A stretch of DNA of 64,000 nucleotides, from positions 1,578,001 through 1,642,000 of the forward strand of contig NZ_CP098755.1 of assembly GCF_023746555.1 (NCBI RefSeq). Direction: 5' to 3'. Positions 1 through 9,412 of the stretch are shown here, piece by piece. The stretch's first letter is position 1; each line of letters starts with the position of its first letter. Made by a program: the position numbers and the translations under genes. Origin of the DNA: Brevibacillus ruminantium. GTDB lineage: Bacteria > Bacillota > Bacilli > Brevibacillales > Brevibacillaceae. A model generated the notes under the pieces. The model searched no databases, had not been told where the DNA came from, and worked only from the letters and a program-made list of their open reading frames with translations.

Positions 1-459
1 GAGAAGTATCACCGAGTTTTTGAAACGATTTTGTACACTCCCGTCCTCTATCGCATCGTCCAGGAGCTGCTTTTATTTATCTATGAACTGCTGGACTCGG
101 CTACAGTCCACCGGGAGGAATCGCGCCGCGATCTGATCGAGCAAGCGATCCGCTATCTGGAGGAAAACTACGCGCGCGCCGACCTGCGGCTGGAAGAGGT
201 GGCTCGTCATGTCGACCGCAGTCCGGCTTACTTCAGCTCGCTGTTGACCAAACGGCAGGGCGTTTCCTTTCGCCAGCTGCTCACCACCATCCGCTTGCGG
301 GAAGCGGAACGGCTGCTGCTTGAAAGCAGATTGTCTGTACAGGAGATTGCAGAGCGGACAGGCTTTGTCAATGCCAATTACTTTAGCAAAATTTTTAAGG
401 AAAAGAGTGGGACAACCCCACGTTCATTTCGAAATCAAAAGAAAAGAGAGAAATCGTAA
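1..459 (+). CDS. AraC-family transcriptional regulator, C-terminal part (truncated by window edge)
   Basis: The reading frame is open from base 1 with no stop, so the gene begins upstream of the window. The visible part carries the two helix-turn-helix units of an AraC/XylS DNA-binding domain (about 100 residues): the first around [19 protein letters not shown], the second around [20 protein letters not shown], ending with the usual TPRSFR. Such domains end both classical AraC regulators and YesN-type response regulators; the missing N-terminus would tell which. It lies directly upstream of and co-directional with hutU, about 150 bp away, but a link to histidine control is only inference from position. 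Confidence 0.85.
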   Translation, partial: EKYHRVFETILYTPVLYRIVQELLLFIYELLDSATVHREESRRDLIEQAIRYLEENYARADLRLEEVARHVDRSPAYFSSLLTKRQGVSFRQLLTTIRLREAERLLLESRLSVQEIAERTGFVNANYFSKIFKEKSGTTPRSFRNQKKREKS

Positions 460-476
460 ATTTTTACCCTTTTTGT

Positions 477-490
477 TGGAAGCGCTTACG
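477..490. promoter_or_regulatory. Probable CcpA-binding site (cre) upstream of hutU
   Basis: TGGAAGCGCTTACG matches the cre consensus TGWAANCGNTNWCA except at position 3 and the last base, and contains the central palindrome AAGCGCTT. It lies 120 bp before the hutU start in the gap after the AraC gene. Catabolite repression of hut genes by CcpA is known in Bacillus, and ccpA is in this window at 51,964. A -10-like TATACT stands at 566-571 with no convincing -35. Confidence 0.6.
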
Positions 491-610
491 TTTTCGTGGA
501 ATTGTGCGAAAAAACAGAAAGAAAATCGAAATTTGCACGCCTGTTTTGCCCCAATTTGCCTCTTCTATACTAGAGTTACAAAGACAATTTGGGAGAGGAC
601 AGGTGGCAGG

Positions 611-2275
611 ATGACAAATACACAAAAAATTCAGGACCTGATCAAGCAATATTCCGGAACAGCGCTGCATACAAAAGGATGGGTGCAGGAGGCGGCGCTG
701 CGGATGCTGCTCAACAACCTAAGCGAGGAAGTAGCGGAACGCCCGGAAGACCTGGTCGTCTACGGTGGCATCGGAAAGGCTGCGCGGAACTGGGAGTGTT
801 TCGATGCCATTGTCAAAACATTGGCAACCCTGGAATCTGACGAAACCCTGCTCGTGCAATCCGGCAAACCGGTAGCCGTTTTCAAGACGCATACTGACGC
901 GCCGCGCGTACTTTTGGCCAACTCCAATCTGGTGCCAAACTGGGCGACATGGGAGCATTTTCACGAGCTGGATCAAAAGGGCCTGATGATGTACGGGCAG
1001 ATGACGGCGGGCAGCTGGATTTACATCGGCAGTCAGGGCATTGTGCAGGGGACTTACGAGACGTTTGCAGAGTGCGCACGCCAGCACTTCGGCGGTACAC
1101 TGGCCGGCACCATCACCGTGACGGCAGGTCTTGGCGGCATGGGTGGCGCGCAGCCGCTGGCAGTGTCGCTCAATGGCGGTGTCAGCATCAACATCGAGAT
1201 CGATCGCACGCGGATTCAGCGCCGTTTGGATACGCGCTATGTCGACGTGATGACAGAGAGTCTGGATGAAGCCCTGAAGCTGGCTGCCGAGGCGAAGGAA
1301 GCGAAAAAAGACCTATCCATCGGCCTGCTCGGCAATGCCGTGGATGTGCTGAATGAGATGCTGGAGCGCGGCTTCATCCCGGACGTGTTGACCGACCAGA
1401 CCTCTTCCCACGACCCGCTGAACGGCTATATTCCTGTCGGGATGACACTGGAAGAGGCAGCAGCCCTCCGCAAGGCAGATCCGCAAGCCTATGTAGCCAA
1501 AGCGAAGGCGAGCATCGCGGAACATGTCCGCGCCATGCTGAAGCTGCAAGAGCGGGGAGCGGTCACCTTTGACTATGGAAACAACATCCGCCAGGTGGCA
1601 AAAAATGAAGGGGTAGAGGATGCTTTCCGCTTCCCGGGTTTTGTTCCCGCCTATATCCGTCCGCAGTTTTGCGAAGGCAAAGGGCCGTTCCGCTGGGCGG
1701 CGCTCTCCGGCGACCCGGAGGACATCTACAAGACAGATGAAGTGATTTTGCGGGAGTTTGCCTACAACACCCATCTGTGCAACTGGATTCGCATGGCGAG
1801 GGAAAGAGTGTCGTTCCAGGGACTTCCGGCGCGTATCTGCTGGTTGGGCTACGGCGAGCGGGCACGCTTCGGCAAAATCATCAACGACATGGTAGCCCGC
1901 GGTGAATTGAGCGCACCGATCGTGATTGGACGTGATCACCTCGACTCCGGCTCCGTGGCTTCCCCGAACCGGGAGACAGAAGCGATGAAGGACGGCAGCG
2001 ACGCGGTTGCCGACTGGCCGATTCTCAACGCGTTGGTCAACGCGGTTGGCGGAGCAAGCTGGGTATCCGTTCACCACGGCGGCGGTGTCGGTATGGGTTA
2101 TTCCCTCCACGCCGGCATGGTTATCGTCGCGGACGGGACGCCGGAAGCTGAGAAGCGTCTGGAGCGCGTCCTGACCACGGACCCGGGGATGGGGGTCGTG
2201 CGCCATGTGGACGCCGGTTATGAGCTGGCTGTGAAAACCGCCAAGGAAAAAGGCGTCAACATCCCGATGCTATAA
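611..2275 (+). CDS. hutU: Urocanate hydratase
   Basis: Second enzyme of histidine degradation: adds water to urocanate to give imidazolone propionate, using tightly bound NAD as electrophile, in the cytosol. The 554 residues fit the usual 550-560. The family's glycine-rich stretch [12 protein letters not shown] and the conserved [11 protein letters not shown] block are intact. The ATG at 611 is chosen because the protein then starts at the family's normal N-terminus ([11 protein letters not shown]) after a GGGAGAGG/GGTGGC purine stretch; a longer open frame upstream overlaps the AraC gene and has no homology. hutI follows after 14 bp, so the two are an operon. hutH and hutG are not seen in this window. 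Confidence 0.97.
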   Translation: MTNTQKIQDLIKQYSGTALHTKGWVQEAALRMLLNNLSEEVAERPEDLVVYGGIGKAARNWECFDAIVKTLATLESDETLLVQSGKPVAVFKTHTDAPRVLLANSNLVPNWATWEHFHELDQKGLMMYGQMTAGSWIYIGSQGIVQGTYETFAECARQHFGGTLAGTITVTAGLGGMGGAQPLAVSLNGGVSINIEIDRTRIQRRLDTRYVDVMTESLDEALKLAAEAKEAKKDLSIGLLGNAVDVLNEMLERGFIPDVLTDQTSSHDPLNGYIPVGMTLEEAAALRKADPQAYVAKAKASIAEHVRAMLKLQERGAVTFDYGNNIRQVAKNEGVEDAFRFPGFVPAYIRPQFCEGKGPFRWAALSGDPEDIYKTDEVILREFAYNTHLCNWIRMARERVSFQGLPARICWLGYGERARFGKIINDMVARGELSAPIVIGRDHLDSGSVASPNRETEAMKDGSDAVADWPILNALVNAVGGASWVSVHHGGGVGMGYSLHAGMVIVADGTPEAEKRLERVLTTDPGMGVVRHVDAGYELAVKTAKEKGVNIPML

Positions 2276-2289
2276 GGAGGTAGTTCGCC

Positions 2290-3585
2290 ATGACGAACAA
2301 ACCCGTATGGATTCGCCGCGCCAGCCAGCTAGTAACGCTGGCCGGCGGTTCTTCGGCACCTGTCACCGGCAAGCGCATGAACGAGCTGGGACTCATCGAA
2401 AACGGTAGTCTCTGGTTGGAAAATGGACGAATTGAAAAGGTGGGCACAGACGAGGAACTGCAGGCCATCTACGGCGAGCGGGCTGCGGAAGCGGAGATGG
2501 TCGACGCTTCCGGCAAGCTGGTCACGCCTGGTCTGGTCGACCCGCATACGCATCTGGTCTATGCCGGAAGCCGTCCGAATGAATTCAACATGCGGCTGAA
2601 CGGCGCCACCTACATGGAGATCATGAACAACGGGGGAGGCATTCACGCCACAACAACTGCCACCCGCGCGGCTGATCATGCGACGCTGTATGCGGAAAGC
2701 AAGAAGCGGCTGGATGCATTCCTGCTGCATGGGGTGACCACAGTCGAAGCAAAAAGCGGCTACGGTCTGACTCTCGAAGACGAGATCAAACAGCTGGAGG
2801 TCGCCCGGGAGCTGAACGAACAGCATCCGGTAGACATCGTCAGCACCTTTATGGGCGCACATGCCATCCCGCGCGAATACAAGCACGACCCGGATGCGTT
2901 TGTCGAGCTGGTGATTCGCGAGATGCTCCCGGAGGTGGCACGTCGCGGGCTGGCTGAGTTTAATGACGTCTTCTGTGAGCGGGGTGTCTTCACGCCGCAG
3001 CAGTCTCGCCGCATCCTGGAAGCAGGAGTCGAGTACGGACTGAAGGCCAAGATTCACGCCGACGAGATTGAGCCCTATGAAGGCGCCGAGCTGGCTGCCT
3101 CCATCGGAGCGGTTTCCGCCGACCATCTCCTGCGCGCATCCGATCAGGGCATTCAGATGATGGCTGAGGCAGGAGTGATCGGCGTTCTCCTGCCGGGTAC
3201 CGCCTTTTTCCTGATGGCAGAGTCGGCCAACGGACGCAAGATGATTGACGCCGGTATGGCGGTGGCCATCTCCACCGACTGCAATCCCGGCTCATCACCA
3301 ACGGTCTCCATGCCGCTGATCATGAATCTCGGCTGCCTGAAAATGGGCATGACCCCTGCAGAGGTGCTGACCGCCGCGACGATCAACGCGGCCCACGCGA
3401 TTGGTCGCGGTGATCAAATCGGCAGTCTGGAGCCGGGGAAACAGGCAGATGTCACGATTTTCGACGTGCCCGACTATATGACCCTGCAATACCGCTATGG
3501 CGTCAACCATGTGCACACGGTCCTGAAAAAGAGTGTGACCCTGGTCCAGAATGGGCGGTTGACGGACTTTGTGGAGAGAGTGTAG
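2290..3585 (+). CDS. hutI: Imidazolonepropionase
   Basis: Third step of histidine degradation: hydrolyses imidazolone-5-propionate to formiminoglutamate. It is an amidohydrolase-fold metalloenzyme of 431 residues, a normal family length. The metal-binding HxH is seen in DPHTHLVYAG (about residues 84-88), further ligands in IHADEI and SADH, and the distal Asp in STDCNPGSS. The start ATG follows AAGGAGG with an 8 base spacer and lies 14 bp after hutU, so it is co-transcribed with it. A strong hairpin overlaps its stop codon. Confidence 0.97.
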   Translation: MTNKPVWIRRASQLVTLAGGSSAPVTGKRMNELGLIENGSLWLENGRIEKVGTDEELQAIYGERAAEAEMVDASGKLVTPGLVDPHTHLVYAGSRPNEFNMRLNGATYMEIMNNGGGIHATTTATRAADHATLYAESKKRLDAFLLHGVTTVEAKSGYGLTLEDEIKQLEVARELNEQHPVDIVSTFMGAHAIPREYKHDPDAFVELVIREMLPEVARRGLAEFNDVFCERGVFTPQQSRRILEAGVEYGLKAKIHADEIEPYEGAELAASIGAVSADHLLRASDQGIQMMAEAGVIGVLLPGTAFFLMAESANGRKMIDAGMAVAISTDCNPGSSPTVSMPLIMNLGCLKMGMTPAEVLTAATINAAHAIGRGDQIGSLEPGKQADVTIFDVPDYMTLQYRYGVNHVHTVLKKSVTLVQNGRLTDFVERV

Positions 3586-3600
3586 TACCACACTCTCTCC
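3573..3600 (+). other. 11-bp perfect inverted repeat over the hutI stop codon
   Basis: Arms GGAGAGAGTGT and ACACTCTCTCC enclose a 6 base loop, and the hutI TAG lies at the loop edge. No T-run follows, so it is not a normal intrinsic terminator. It could stabilise the hutUI message or lower readthrough into the transporter gene 140 bp downstream. Confidence 0.6.
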
Positions 3601-3726
3601 GCGCCCCGCGGAAAGAACACAGACCGGACAAGCAGAATAGAGAAAGGTCCTCGACAAGGGATCTGGGATCAGGCAGTGGAGAAGTCAGAATAATCAGTCC
3701 TAAACAATCAACAGAGGAGGAGCCTT

Positions 3727-5073
3727 ATGGAATACAATCCGCAAAAAGGGCTTGCGATCGAATCTCAGCCGCCGACAGTCCCGGCAACACCTGCCAATGT
3801 GTGGAAATTTATCATTTTCAGTTTGATCGGCATTTTCATGTTTTTTATTCCTATTACCGTCAATGATAAATCCTCCATCCCGCTTGATCACATCGTGACC
3901 TGGCTGCGCGCTGTTGTCCCCGGAGCCGTTCCGCTGTACGCTTTTATCGTGATTTTGCTGGGAGCCATCTATCCCTTTGCCACGAGGACCTGGAGAAAGA
4001 ATCGGGTCAATCTCGTCTTTTCGCTGTTAAAAGTAGTTGGCGCCGTTGTAGCTGCTTTGATCTACTTTCAAATAGGACCGGCATGGCTGATGGACAAGGA
4101 CATGGGGCCGTACCTGTTTGAGAAATTGGTGATCCCGGTCGGACTCGTCGTGCCGATTGGTTCGATCTTTCTGGCGATGCTGGTCGGCTATGGCCTGCTG
4201 GAGTTTATTGGCGTGCTGGTGCAGCCGGTCATGCGTCCCGTTTGGAAAACGCCGGGCCGCTCCGCCGTTGACGCAGTCGCCTCTTTTGTAGGCAGTTATT
4301 CGATTGGTCTGCTGATTACCAACCGCGTGTTCAAGGAAGGAAAGTATACAATCAAGGAAGCGGCAATCATCGCCACTGGTTTTTCCACCGTTTCCGCTAC
4401 ATTTATGATCGTCGTCGCCAAGACGCTCGATCTGATGGCCTATTGGAATCTCTATTTCTGGGTGACGCTGGTGGTGACGTTCTTGGTGACGGCCGTCACG
4501 GTCCGCATCTGGCCGCTGAGCAAGATGAGCGATGAGTATTATAACGGAAAGGGTGACCCGGAGAAGGTGATCACCGGCCGCCGCCTTCAGCACGCCTGGA
4601 GCGATGCGATGAACGCTGCCGATCATTCTCTGTCGCTGGGCCGGAACATCTGGGAAAACCTGCGTGACGGCTTTATCATGACGATGGGTATTTTGCCTTC
4701 GATCATGTCCGTGGGATTGATCGGTATGGTGCTGGCTCAGTTCACGCCGGTCTTCGATTGGCTCGCTGTCTTGTTTTATCCCTTTACCTGGCTGCTGCAG
4801 ATACCGGAGCCGTTTTTGGCGGCGAAGGCTTCTGCGATTGAGATTGCCGAAATGTTCCTGCCCGCGTTGATCGTGACAGGCGCGCCGCTGGTGACCAAGT
4901 TTGTCATCGCAGTCGTATCCGTTTCGTCCATTTTGTTTTTCTCTGCAACGATCCCGTGCATTTTGTCCACAGAGATTCCGATCAGTATTCCCAAACTGAT
5001 CGTGATCTGGTTTGAACGCACGGTGTTGACGCTTATTTTTGTAACACCGATTGCTTATCTGTTTTTGTCCTAG
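3727..5073 (+). CDS. YjiH-family multi-spanning membrane protein (nucleoside-recognition/gate domain)
   Basis: A 448-residue polytopic membrane protein with about ten hydrophobic segments. It resembles the YjiH family, which carries the Gate (nucleoside recognition) domain; the central FVGSYSIGLLITNRVFKEGKYT block and the GAPLVTKFVIAVVS stretch near the end are typical. The ATG follows GAGGAGG. It lies 141 bp after hutI on the same strand, so uptake or exchange of histidine, urocanate or a breakdown product is a reasonable guess, but the substrates of this family are not established. Confidence 0.75.
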   Translation: MEYNPQKGLAIESQPPTVPATPANVWKFIIFSLIGIFMFFIPITVNDKSSIPLDHIVTWLRAVVPGAVPLYAFIVILLGAIYPFATRTWRKNRVNLVFSLLKVVGAVVAALIYFQIGPAWLMDKDMGPYLFEKLVIPVGLVVPIGSIFLAMLVGYGLLEFIGVLVQPVMRPVWKTPGRSAVDAVASFVGSYSIGLLITNRVFKEGKYTIKEAAIIATGFSTVSATFMIVVAKTLDLMAYWNLYFWVTLVVTFLVTAVTVRIWPLSKMSDEYYNGKGDPEKVITGRRLQHAWSDAMNAADHSLSLGRNIWENLRDGFIMTMGILPSIMSVGLIGMVLAQFTPVFDWLAVLFYPFTWLLQIPEPFLAAKASAIEIAEMFLPALIVTGAPLVTKFVIAVVSVSSILFFSATIPCILSTEIPISIPKLIVIWFERTVLTLIFVTPIAYLFLS

Positions 5074-5120
5074 GATTGTTGTGAATATTAGAAAATTATT
5101 ACAGACTGGCTGCCCTGATA

Positions 5121-5642
5121 TGCTCCCCATTAAGTAGACAGGTGAAACCATAAAACCTTCTACTTAAGGGGAGTTTTTTCATGTCCAAAGTACAATATAG
5201 TGCGTCAATGAAACTTGCCATCCTGCAGGAAATTGAAAGCGGCCAAATTGGTGTTATGGCTGCAGCTAAAAAATACGGTATTACCAAAACAACCCTGGCG
5301 AAATGGCGACGTCGTTATGAGACGGAATTTAGATACGGCAATGGGCAGAAGGCTTATTTAAGCGCTATCCTTGACCTTCACGATAACACGATTGTCTCTT
5401 ATGTTGGAAGATGCATCGATAATGGTCCAATGGAAGCGTTCTGGGGAATATTGAAATGAGAGAGGTATTATTTGCATACATACAGTACCTTTGAGGAGCT
5501 AGAAAAAGACATTACTGACTACATCCATTTTTACAATAACGAGCGATTACAGGCAAAATTAGACGGCCTTAGCCCCATGGAATTCAGGACTAAGGCCGCT
5601 TAACCAATTTTTATTATTGTACTGTCTACTTGACGGGGTGCA
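5121..5642 (+). mobile_element. Deletion remnant of an IS3-family (IS150-like) insertion sequence
   Basis: Bounded by imperfect 21-bp terminal inverted repeats: the left end (5121-5141) begins TGCTCCCCATTAAG and the right end (5622-5642), read inward on the minus strand, begins TGCACCCCGTCAAG; both then share TAGACAG, giving 18 matches in 21. Ends are TG...CA. The element is 522 bp against roughly 1.2-1.5 kb for intact relatives, so more than half is lost. No matching 3-4 bp direct repeat flanks it. It sits between the yjiH-like gene and the glycerophosphodiesterase gene. Confidence 0.85.
5181..5603 (+). pseudogene. Collapsed IS3 transposase (orfA HTH joined to orfB fragments)
   Basis: Residues 1-46 are the orfA helix-turn-helix (AAKKYGITKTTLAKWRRRYE). 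The frame then jumps directly into the orfB DDE domain (TEFRYGNGQKAYLSAILDLHD), jumps again to IDNGPMEAFWGILK, and meets TGA at 5457 where relatives have a Cys codon (TGY before GAG-AGG-TAT-TAT). Beyond the stop the same frame continues through FYNNERLQAKLDGLSPMEF to TAA at 5601-5603. So there are at least two in-frame internal deletions plus one nonsense change. Most DDE catalytic spacing is missing and the protein cannot transpose. A 92-residue HTH-containing peptide could still be made. Confidence 0.85.
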
Positions 5643-5816
5643 GTTCACCCCACGAAGAGGGAGCCAGTCTTATTTTTCCCTTTGGAATCCGATTCTTGCA
5701 ACGATAGGATCGTGAAGGAAGGGAAAGCTCATTTCAGACATGGGGTCGCCAGAGAGAGTGAAGTGTGCTATCCTGCAAAAACCGAGGTGCGATTTTCTAC
5801 ACAACAGGAGGATACG

Positions 5817-6800
5817 ATGAACAAGAAGAGGAAAATAGGACGCAAAAAGCTCTTCGGGCTGTTGTTTCTGCTCCTGATCAGCTTCGTCTATCTAAATAAC
5901 ACCTCCTTTTTTGCGAAAGGACAAGAGAAAGCGCCGTGGTTGCTCGCGCATCGGGGGCTGGCACAAACCTTTCATATGGAAGGCATTACCGGCGAGATGT
6001 GTACCGCAGAGCGAATATATGAACCAGAGCATCCGTTTCTGGAAAATACCATACCTTCGATGGACGCTGCCTTTCAAGCTGGAGCGGATGTGGTTGAGTT
6101 GGACATTCAGCCCACCAAAGACGGTACATTTGCTGTATTTCATGACTGGACACTGGACTGCAGAACCAACGGGAAGGGCGTCACGAGAGAGTATACGCTG
6201 GAAGAGCTGAAGCAGCTGGATATCGGGTACGGCTATACGGCGGATCAGGGGAAAAGCTATCCCTTTCGGGGGAAAGGGGTCGGGATGATGCCCTCGCTGG
6301 ATGAGGTTCTAACCCACTTTCCGGACAAGGAATTTCTCATCCACGTAAAAAGCAATGATCCGCATGAAGGGGAGCAGTTGGCCGGGTTCCTGGCGAAATT
6401 GCCTTCGAGCAGATTGTCACAATTGACAGTGTACGGCGGAGATGAACCGATCCGCGCTCTTCAAGAGAGGATGCCGGAGCTGCGGGTGATGTCAAAAGCA
6501 ACGTTAAAGAGCTGTCTGATCCCGTACATAGCAGTAGGCTGGACAGGTTATGTTCCGTCGGCGTGCAGCCACACCCAGCTGCAAATCCCTGAAAAAATTG
6601 GCCCTTGGCTTTGGGGATGGCCGCATCGCTTCCAGGAACGGATGGAGGCGGCAGATACCCGAGTAATTGTCGTAGGGGGAGACGGGAGCGATTTTTCCAG
6701 CGGCTTTGATTCTCCTGAGGATATCAAGCGATTGCCTGCCGGGTATTCGGGAGGAATCTGGACCAACCGGATTGACCGGATTGCACCGCTCTTTCGATAG
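5817..6800 (+). CDS. Glycerophosphodiester phosphodiesterase, membrane-anchored or secreted
   Basis: Hydrolyses glycerophosphodiesters to glycerol-3-phosphate and an alcohol. The 327-residue product starts with a basic patch and one hydrophobic segment (KLFGLLFLLLISFVYL, residues 11-26), so the catalytic domain is probably extracytoplasmic. GDPD signatures: LAHRG with His45-Arg46, ENTIPS, ELDIQ with Glu94/Asp96, and FHDWTLD with His109. ATG 5817 is preferred over a longer frame because it follows AGGAGG at normal spacing and gives a clean signal-anchor. A terminator hairpin follows immediately. It stands alone; nothing nearby suggests a pathway partner. Confidence 0.9.
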   Translation: MNKKRKIGRKKLFGLLFLLLISFVYLNNTSFFAKGQEKAPWLLAHRGLAQTFHMEGITGEMCTAERIYEPEHPFLENTIPSMDAAFQAGADVVELDIQPTKDGTFAVFHDWTLDCRTNGKGVTREYTLEELKQLDIGYGYTADQGKSYPFRGKGVGMMPSLDEVLTHFPDKEFLIHVKSNDPHEGEQLAGFLAKLPSSRLSQLTVYGGDEPIRALQERMPELRVMSKATLKSCLIPYIAVGWTGYVPSACSHTQLQIPEKIGPWLWGWPHRFQERMEAADTRVIVVGGDGSDFSSGFDSPEDIKRLPAGYSGGIWTNRIDRIAPLFR

Positions 6801-6804
6801 ATAA

Positions 6805-6843
6805 AGAACCCTTCCCAGGCTGGGGAAGGGTTCTGCTGTTTTT
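6805..6843. terminator. Intrinsic terminator between convergent genes
   Basis: GAACCCTTCCC and GGGAAGGGTTC form a GC-rich stem with a short loop, followed by TGCTGTTTTT on the plus strand; the minus strand reads TTTATC after the stem. It probably serves both the GDPD gene and the convergent GH18-like gene. Confidence 0.85.
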
Positions 6844-6855
6844 AGCAAGCGGCTT

Positions 6856-8100
6856 TTACCGTACACTCTGCTTGATCTGTTCCATCGCGGCCTGACTGAT
6901 CAGACCGAGTCTCCACAAGGCGTAGCCTTTGAGATTGTAGCGCTTGGCGAGGCCGAGCTTCTGTTTGACGGAGTGTTCGTTCTCACTGCCCATCGAGATG
7001 CCGAGAATCAGCTTTTCTTTGGGGACGTGGGCCAGGGCCAAGCGGATTGCTTCGTCCACTCGGTTCATTGGCTCCGGACTTTTCTCATTTTCGTAAGCAT
7101 AGGCCATCACCACGATATCGTCTGCCAGTTGGCCCAGCGTGGCGTAATCATAGCCTTGGAATGCTCCGTTCAGCGGGTGGAGGATCAAGGTAAGCTGCAT
7201 GCCGCGCTGTCTGGTTTCGGCAGAGAGCAAGCGTACGAAATCATTGTATTTATTTTTGACTCCCGTCGTATCTCCGTTCATGCCCAGACCTTCGAAATCC
7301 AGGGCAATGCCGGACATTCCTTTTTCCTGTGCGAGGGCGATCATTTGGGCAATTGCCTTTTGTCGCAAGCTTTCGTTTTCGAGCAGCGCAGTCAACTCTC
7401 CGCTGCCATCCCCGGCAAACACCATCAGGTAGGGCGTGGAAGCTTTCATTTTGGCTTCATCAATAATCGCTTCCGGCGTCGTGTCCCCGGCTGGCTTCGG
7501 CCAGTAAAAATCCTTGCCCGTCGTAGTGAGGTTGCCGTCCTGGTCAATCCGGCTCCAGCCAAATGCCACGGAGTCAAAGGACGAGATCAGCTCCCTTTGA
7601 GAGAAAGACGAGATGGCATAAAAAGCGAGACCATACATATCCCGAACCGGTGAGGTAATGGAGACGGCCCGGGCGGCAGGATCCCAGCCGACCTGTGCGC
7701 CAAACTGTTCACTGAAGAAACGAAGCGGGATCAAGGTGCTTCCGTTGGTTTCATACGGGGCGACCGGCAGTGTGATCGTTTGTCCATTTACCGTTACCAG
7801 CGGATTGTTAAGCTGCATCCATACGGTTTTGTCCCCTTGAGCTGTTGCCTGAATCGCCGTAATCGAACGGGAATTCGGTTCCCATTGTACCTGGATGCCC
7901 ATCGCTTCCGAAATCACGCGAAACGGAACCATGGTCGTTCCATTGATAATCGTCGGCGGAGTCGGGAAGGCGAGCGGGTATTCATCCAGAAGGATCGTTG
8001 TCTGAGGTGTTGCGGCTGACGCGGGCTGATGAATGCCGATCAGCGATACGCAGCAAAGTGCGAGAGAGAGTAGCAGCTTTCGAAAGTTTTTCACGATCAA
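6856..8100 (-). CDS. Secreted GH18-like glycosidase with copper-amine-oxidase-N (stalk) domains
   Basis: Signal peptide (LLLSLALCCVSLIGIHQPASA, cleavage near residue 29), then two copies of the copper amine oxidase N-terminal-like stalk motif (NGTTMVPFRVISEAMG and NGSTLIPLRFFSEQFG), then a GH18-type barrel. The strand with the catalytic acid reads GIALDFEGL, a short form of the DxxDxDxE motif as in spore cortex-lytic YaaH/YdhD-type enzymes. It likely acts on peptidoglycan or another N-acetylglucosamine polymer at the cell surface. The start is uncertain: TTG at 8100 sits 5 bases after AAAGGA and GTG at 8094 sits 11 bases after; both give the same mature protein. Confidence 0.8.
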   Translation of the reverse strand: MIVKNFRKLLLSLALCCVSLIGIHQPASAATPQTTILLDEYPLAFPTPPTIINGTTMVPFRVISEAMGIQVQWEPNSRSITAIQATAQGDKTVWMQLNNPLVTVNGQTITLPVAPYETNGSTLIPLRFFSEQFGAQVGWDPAARAVSITSPVRDMYGLAFYAISSFSQRELISSFDSVAFGWSRIDQDGNLTTTGKDFYWPKPAGDTTPEAIIDEAKMKASTPYLMVFAGDGSGELTALLENESLRQKAIAQMIALAQEKGMSGIALDFEGLGMNGDTTGVKNKYNDFVRLLSAETRQRGMQLTLILHPLNGAFQGYDYATLGQLADDIVVMAYAYENEKSPEPMNRVDEAIRLALAHVPKEKLILGISMGSENEHSVKQKLGLAKRYNLKGYALWRLGLISQAAMEQIKQSVR

Positions 8101-8227
8101 ACAAATCCTTTCGCTTCTGGCTCGTATTTACACGAATAGGTATATCAGTTCTCCTGCCGGGATGCAATGAAAAACTTCCAACAATATTTAATTTACATAA
8201 TATCCCAATAAACGATCCCAACATGAA

Positions 8228-8257
8228 AGGTCCCTTCCAACTGGTTGGAGGGGACCT
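8228..8257 (-). terminator. Probable terminator of the EamA transporter gene
   Basis: AGGTCCC-TTCCAA / TTGGA-GGGGACCT forms a long stem about 40 bp beyond the stop of the minus-strand transporter gene. The T-run after it on the minus strand is weak (TTTCATGTT). The rest of 8101-8297 is AT-rich and holds the start signals of the GH18-like gene. Confidence 0.6.
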
Positions 8258-8297
8258 GCATGGTGCAAACAATGACCGTTCTCTCGATCAGTCACCA

Positions 8298-9251
8298 TCA
8301 ATGCGAAGCAGCTCTGTTTGACACAGGCAGCTTGATCCGGCGGCGCTGAAAAAGGTTGTTGCTGATCAGGGCCATAATGATGAAAAACGTGCCGCCTGCG
8401 TCGTAGACGGTGATCGAATGTCCTTGGGCAAGGGAGATGAGAAAAGTCGTAACCGGTACAAAATTGATAAACAGGATACCGTTGATCGGCGAGAGCAGCT
8501 TGATCCCGGCATTCCAGCAAAGCAGAGCAAGGATGCCGGCGAAGATGATCATAAAGCTGAGTTCCAACCCGACAGAGCTGATCGTCTCCAGCGTGGGGAC
8601 CCGCAAAACCCCCAGGGCTGTCAGCAGCAGGACGATGGTCAGGGAGGTAGCTGTCCCCAGTACACAGCTCAAGGCTGAGTAGCGCAGAACCGACCAGGAA
8701 CCAAACTGATTGCCGCCGATCGTATAGATGACCCAGCCGAGCACTCCCAGGAGGATCAGGAGTACAGGAAAAAGCCTGTCTCCGCCGAGAAGAAACGAGC
8801 GGAAATCACCCTTGGTGATCACCATAAAGCAGCCCACGAGAGCAAGCGCGATGCAGCCGATGGTAAAGGGCTGAGGCTTCTGTCCTCGATAAAGCCATAG
8901 GACGAGTACGGAAAGCATCGGCATGAGCGCTTCCATGACAGAGGCGAGAATTACCCCGGAGCTGCCGAGCTGATTTTGCCCCCAGAATACAAGCAGATTA
9001 TATATCGTAAAGGCCATCGTACCGAAAAACCAGAGAGACACGCCCCGGCCTTCCAGCCGCAGTGCCGCTTTGCCTTCTTTGATCCAGAGGAGTGCGAGCA
9101 AGATCAAGGAGACGACGGTGTAACGGATGACGGAAAAATAAAACGGGTCAAGATGGACAAACGCGTTTTCTGCAACCGGAAACATAGCTCCCCAGGCTAC
9201 GCTGGCAAACAGGCAGAGAAAGGCTCCTTTGATAAGATGTTGCTTGTTCAT
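8298..9251 (-). CDS. EamA/DMT-superfamily transporter
   Basis: A 317-residue inner-membrane protein with about ten hydrophobic segments arranged as two EamA halves (first SVAWGAMFPVAENAF, second GVLGWVIYTIGGNQFGSW). DMT members usually export amino acids, nucleosides or other metabolites; the substrate cannot be read from sequence. ATG at 9251 follows AAAGGTAGG. It is divergent from a LysR-type gene with 161 bp between starts, a common arrangement in which the LysR protein controls the exporter. Confidence 0.88.
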   Translation of the reverse strand: MNKQHLIKGAFLCLFASVAWGAMFPVAENAFVHLDPFYFSVIRYTVVSLILLALLWIKEGKAALRLEGRGVSLWFFGTMAFTIYNLLVFWGQNQLGSSGVILASVMEALMPMLSVLVLWLYRGQKPQPFTIGCIALALVGCFMVITKGDFRSFLLGGDRLFPVLLILLGVLGWVIYTIGGNQFGSWSVLRYSALSCVLGTATSLTIVLLLTALGVLRVPTLETISSVGLELSFMIIFAGILALLCWNAGIKLLSPINGILFINFVPVTTFLISLAQGHSITVYDAGGTFFIIMALISNNLFQRRRIKLPVSNRAASH

Positions 9252-9412
9252 AACGATGCTGCCTACCTTTCGATTTCACAAATACTAACAAAATTCACGA
9301 AGATAATCATATTGCGGATTTGTCATCATGTAAAATGATTGAAAATGATGAAACATATCGTTTTCACTGATACAATGAGGGTATTAAGCGCAGGGAGAGA
9401 GGAAGAAATCAG

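Noticed and set aside
320-610. N-terminal extension of hutU
   Set aside because: The open frame overlaps the AraC gene and the cre site, and hutU proteins normally begin at the ATG at 611.
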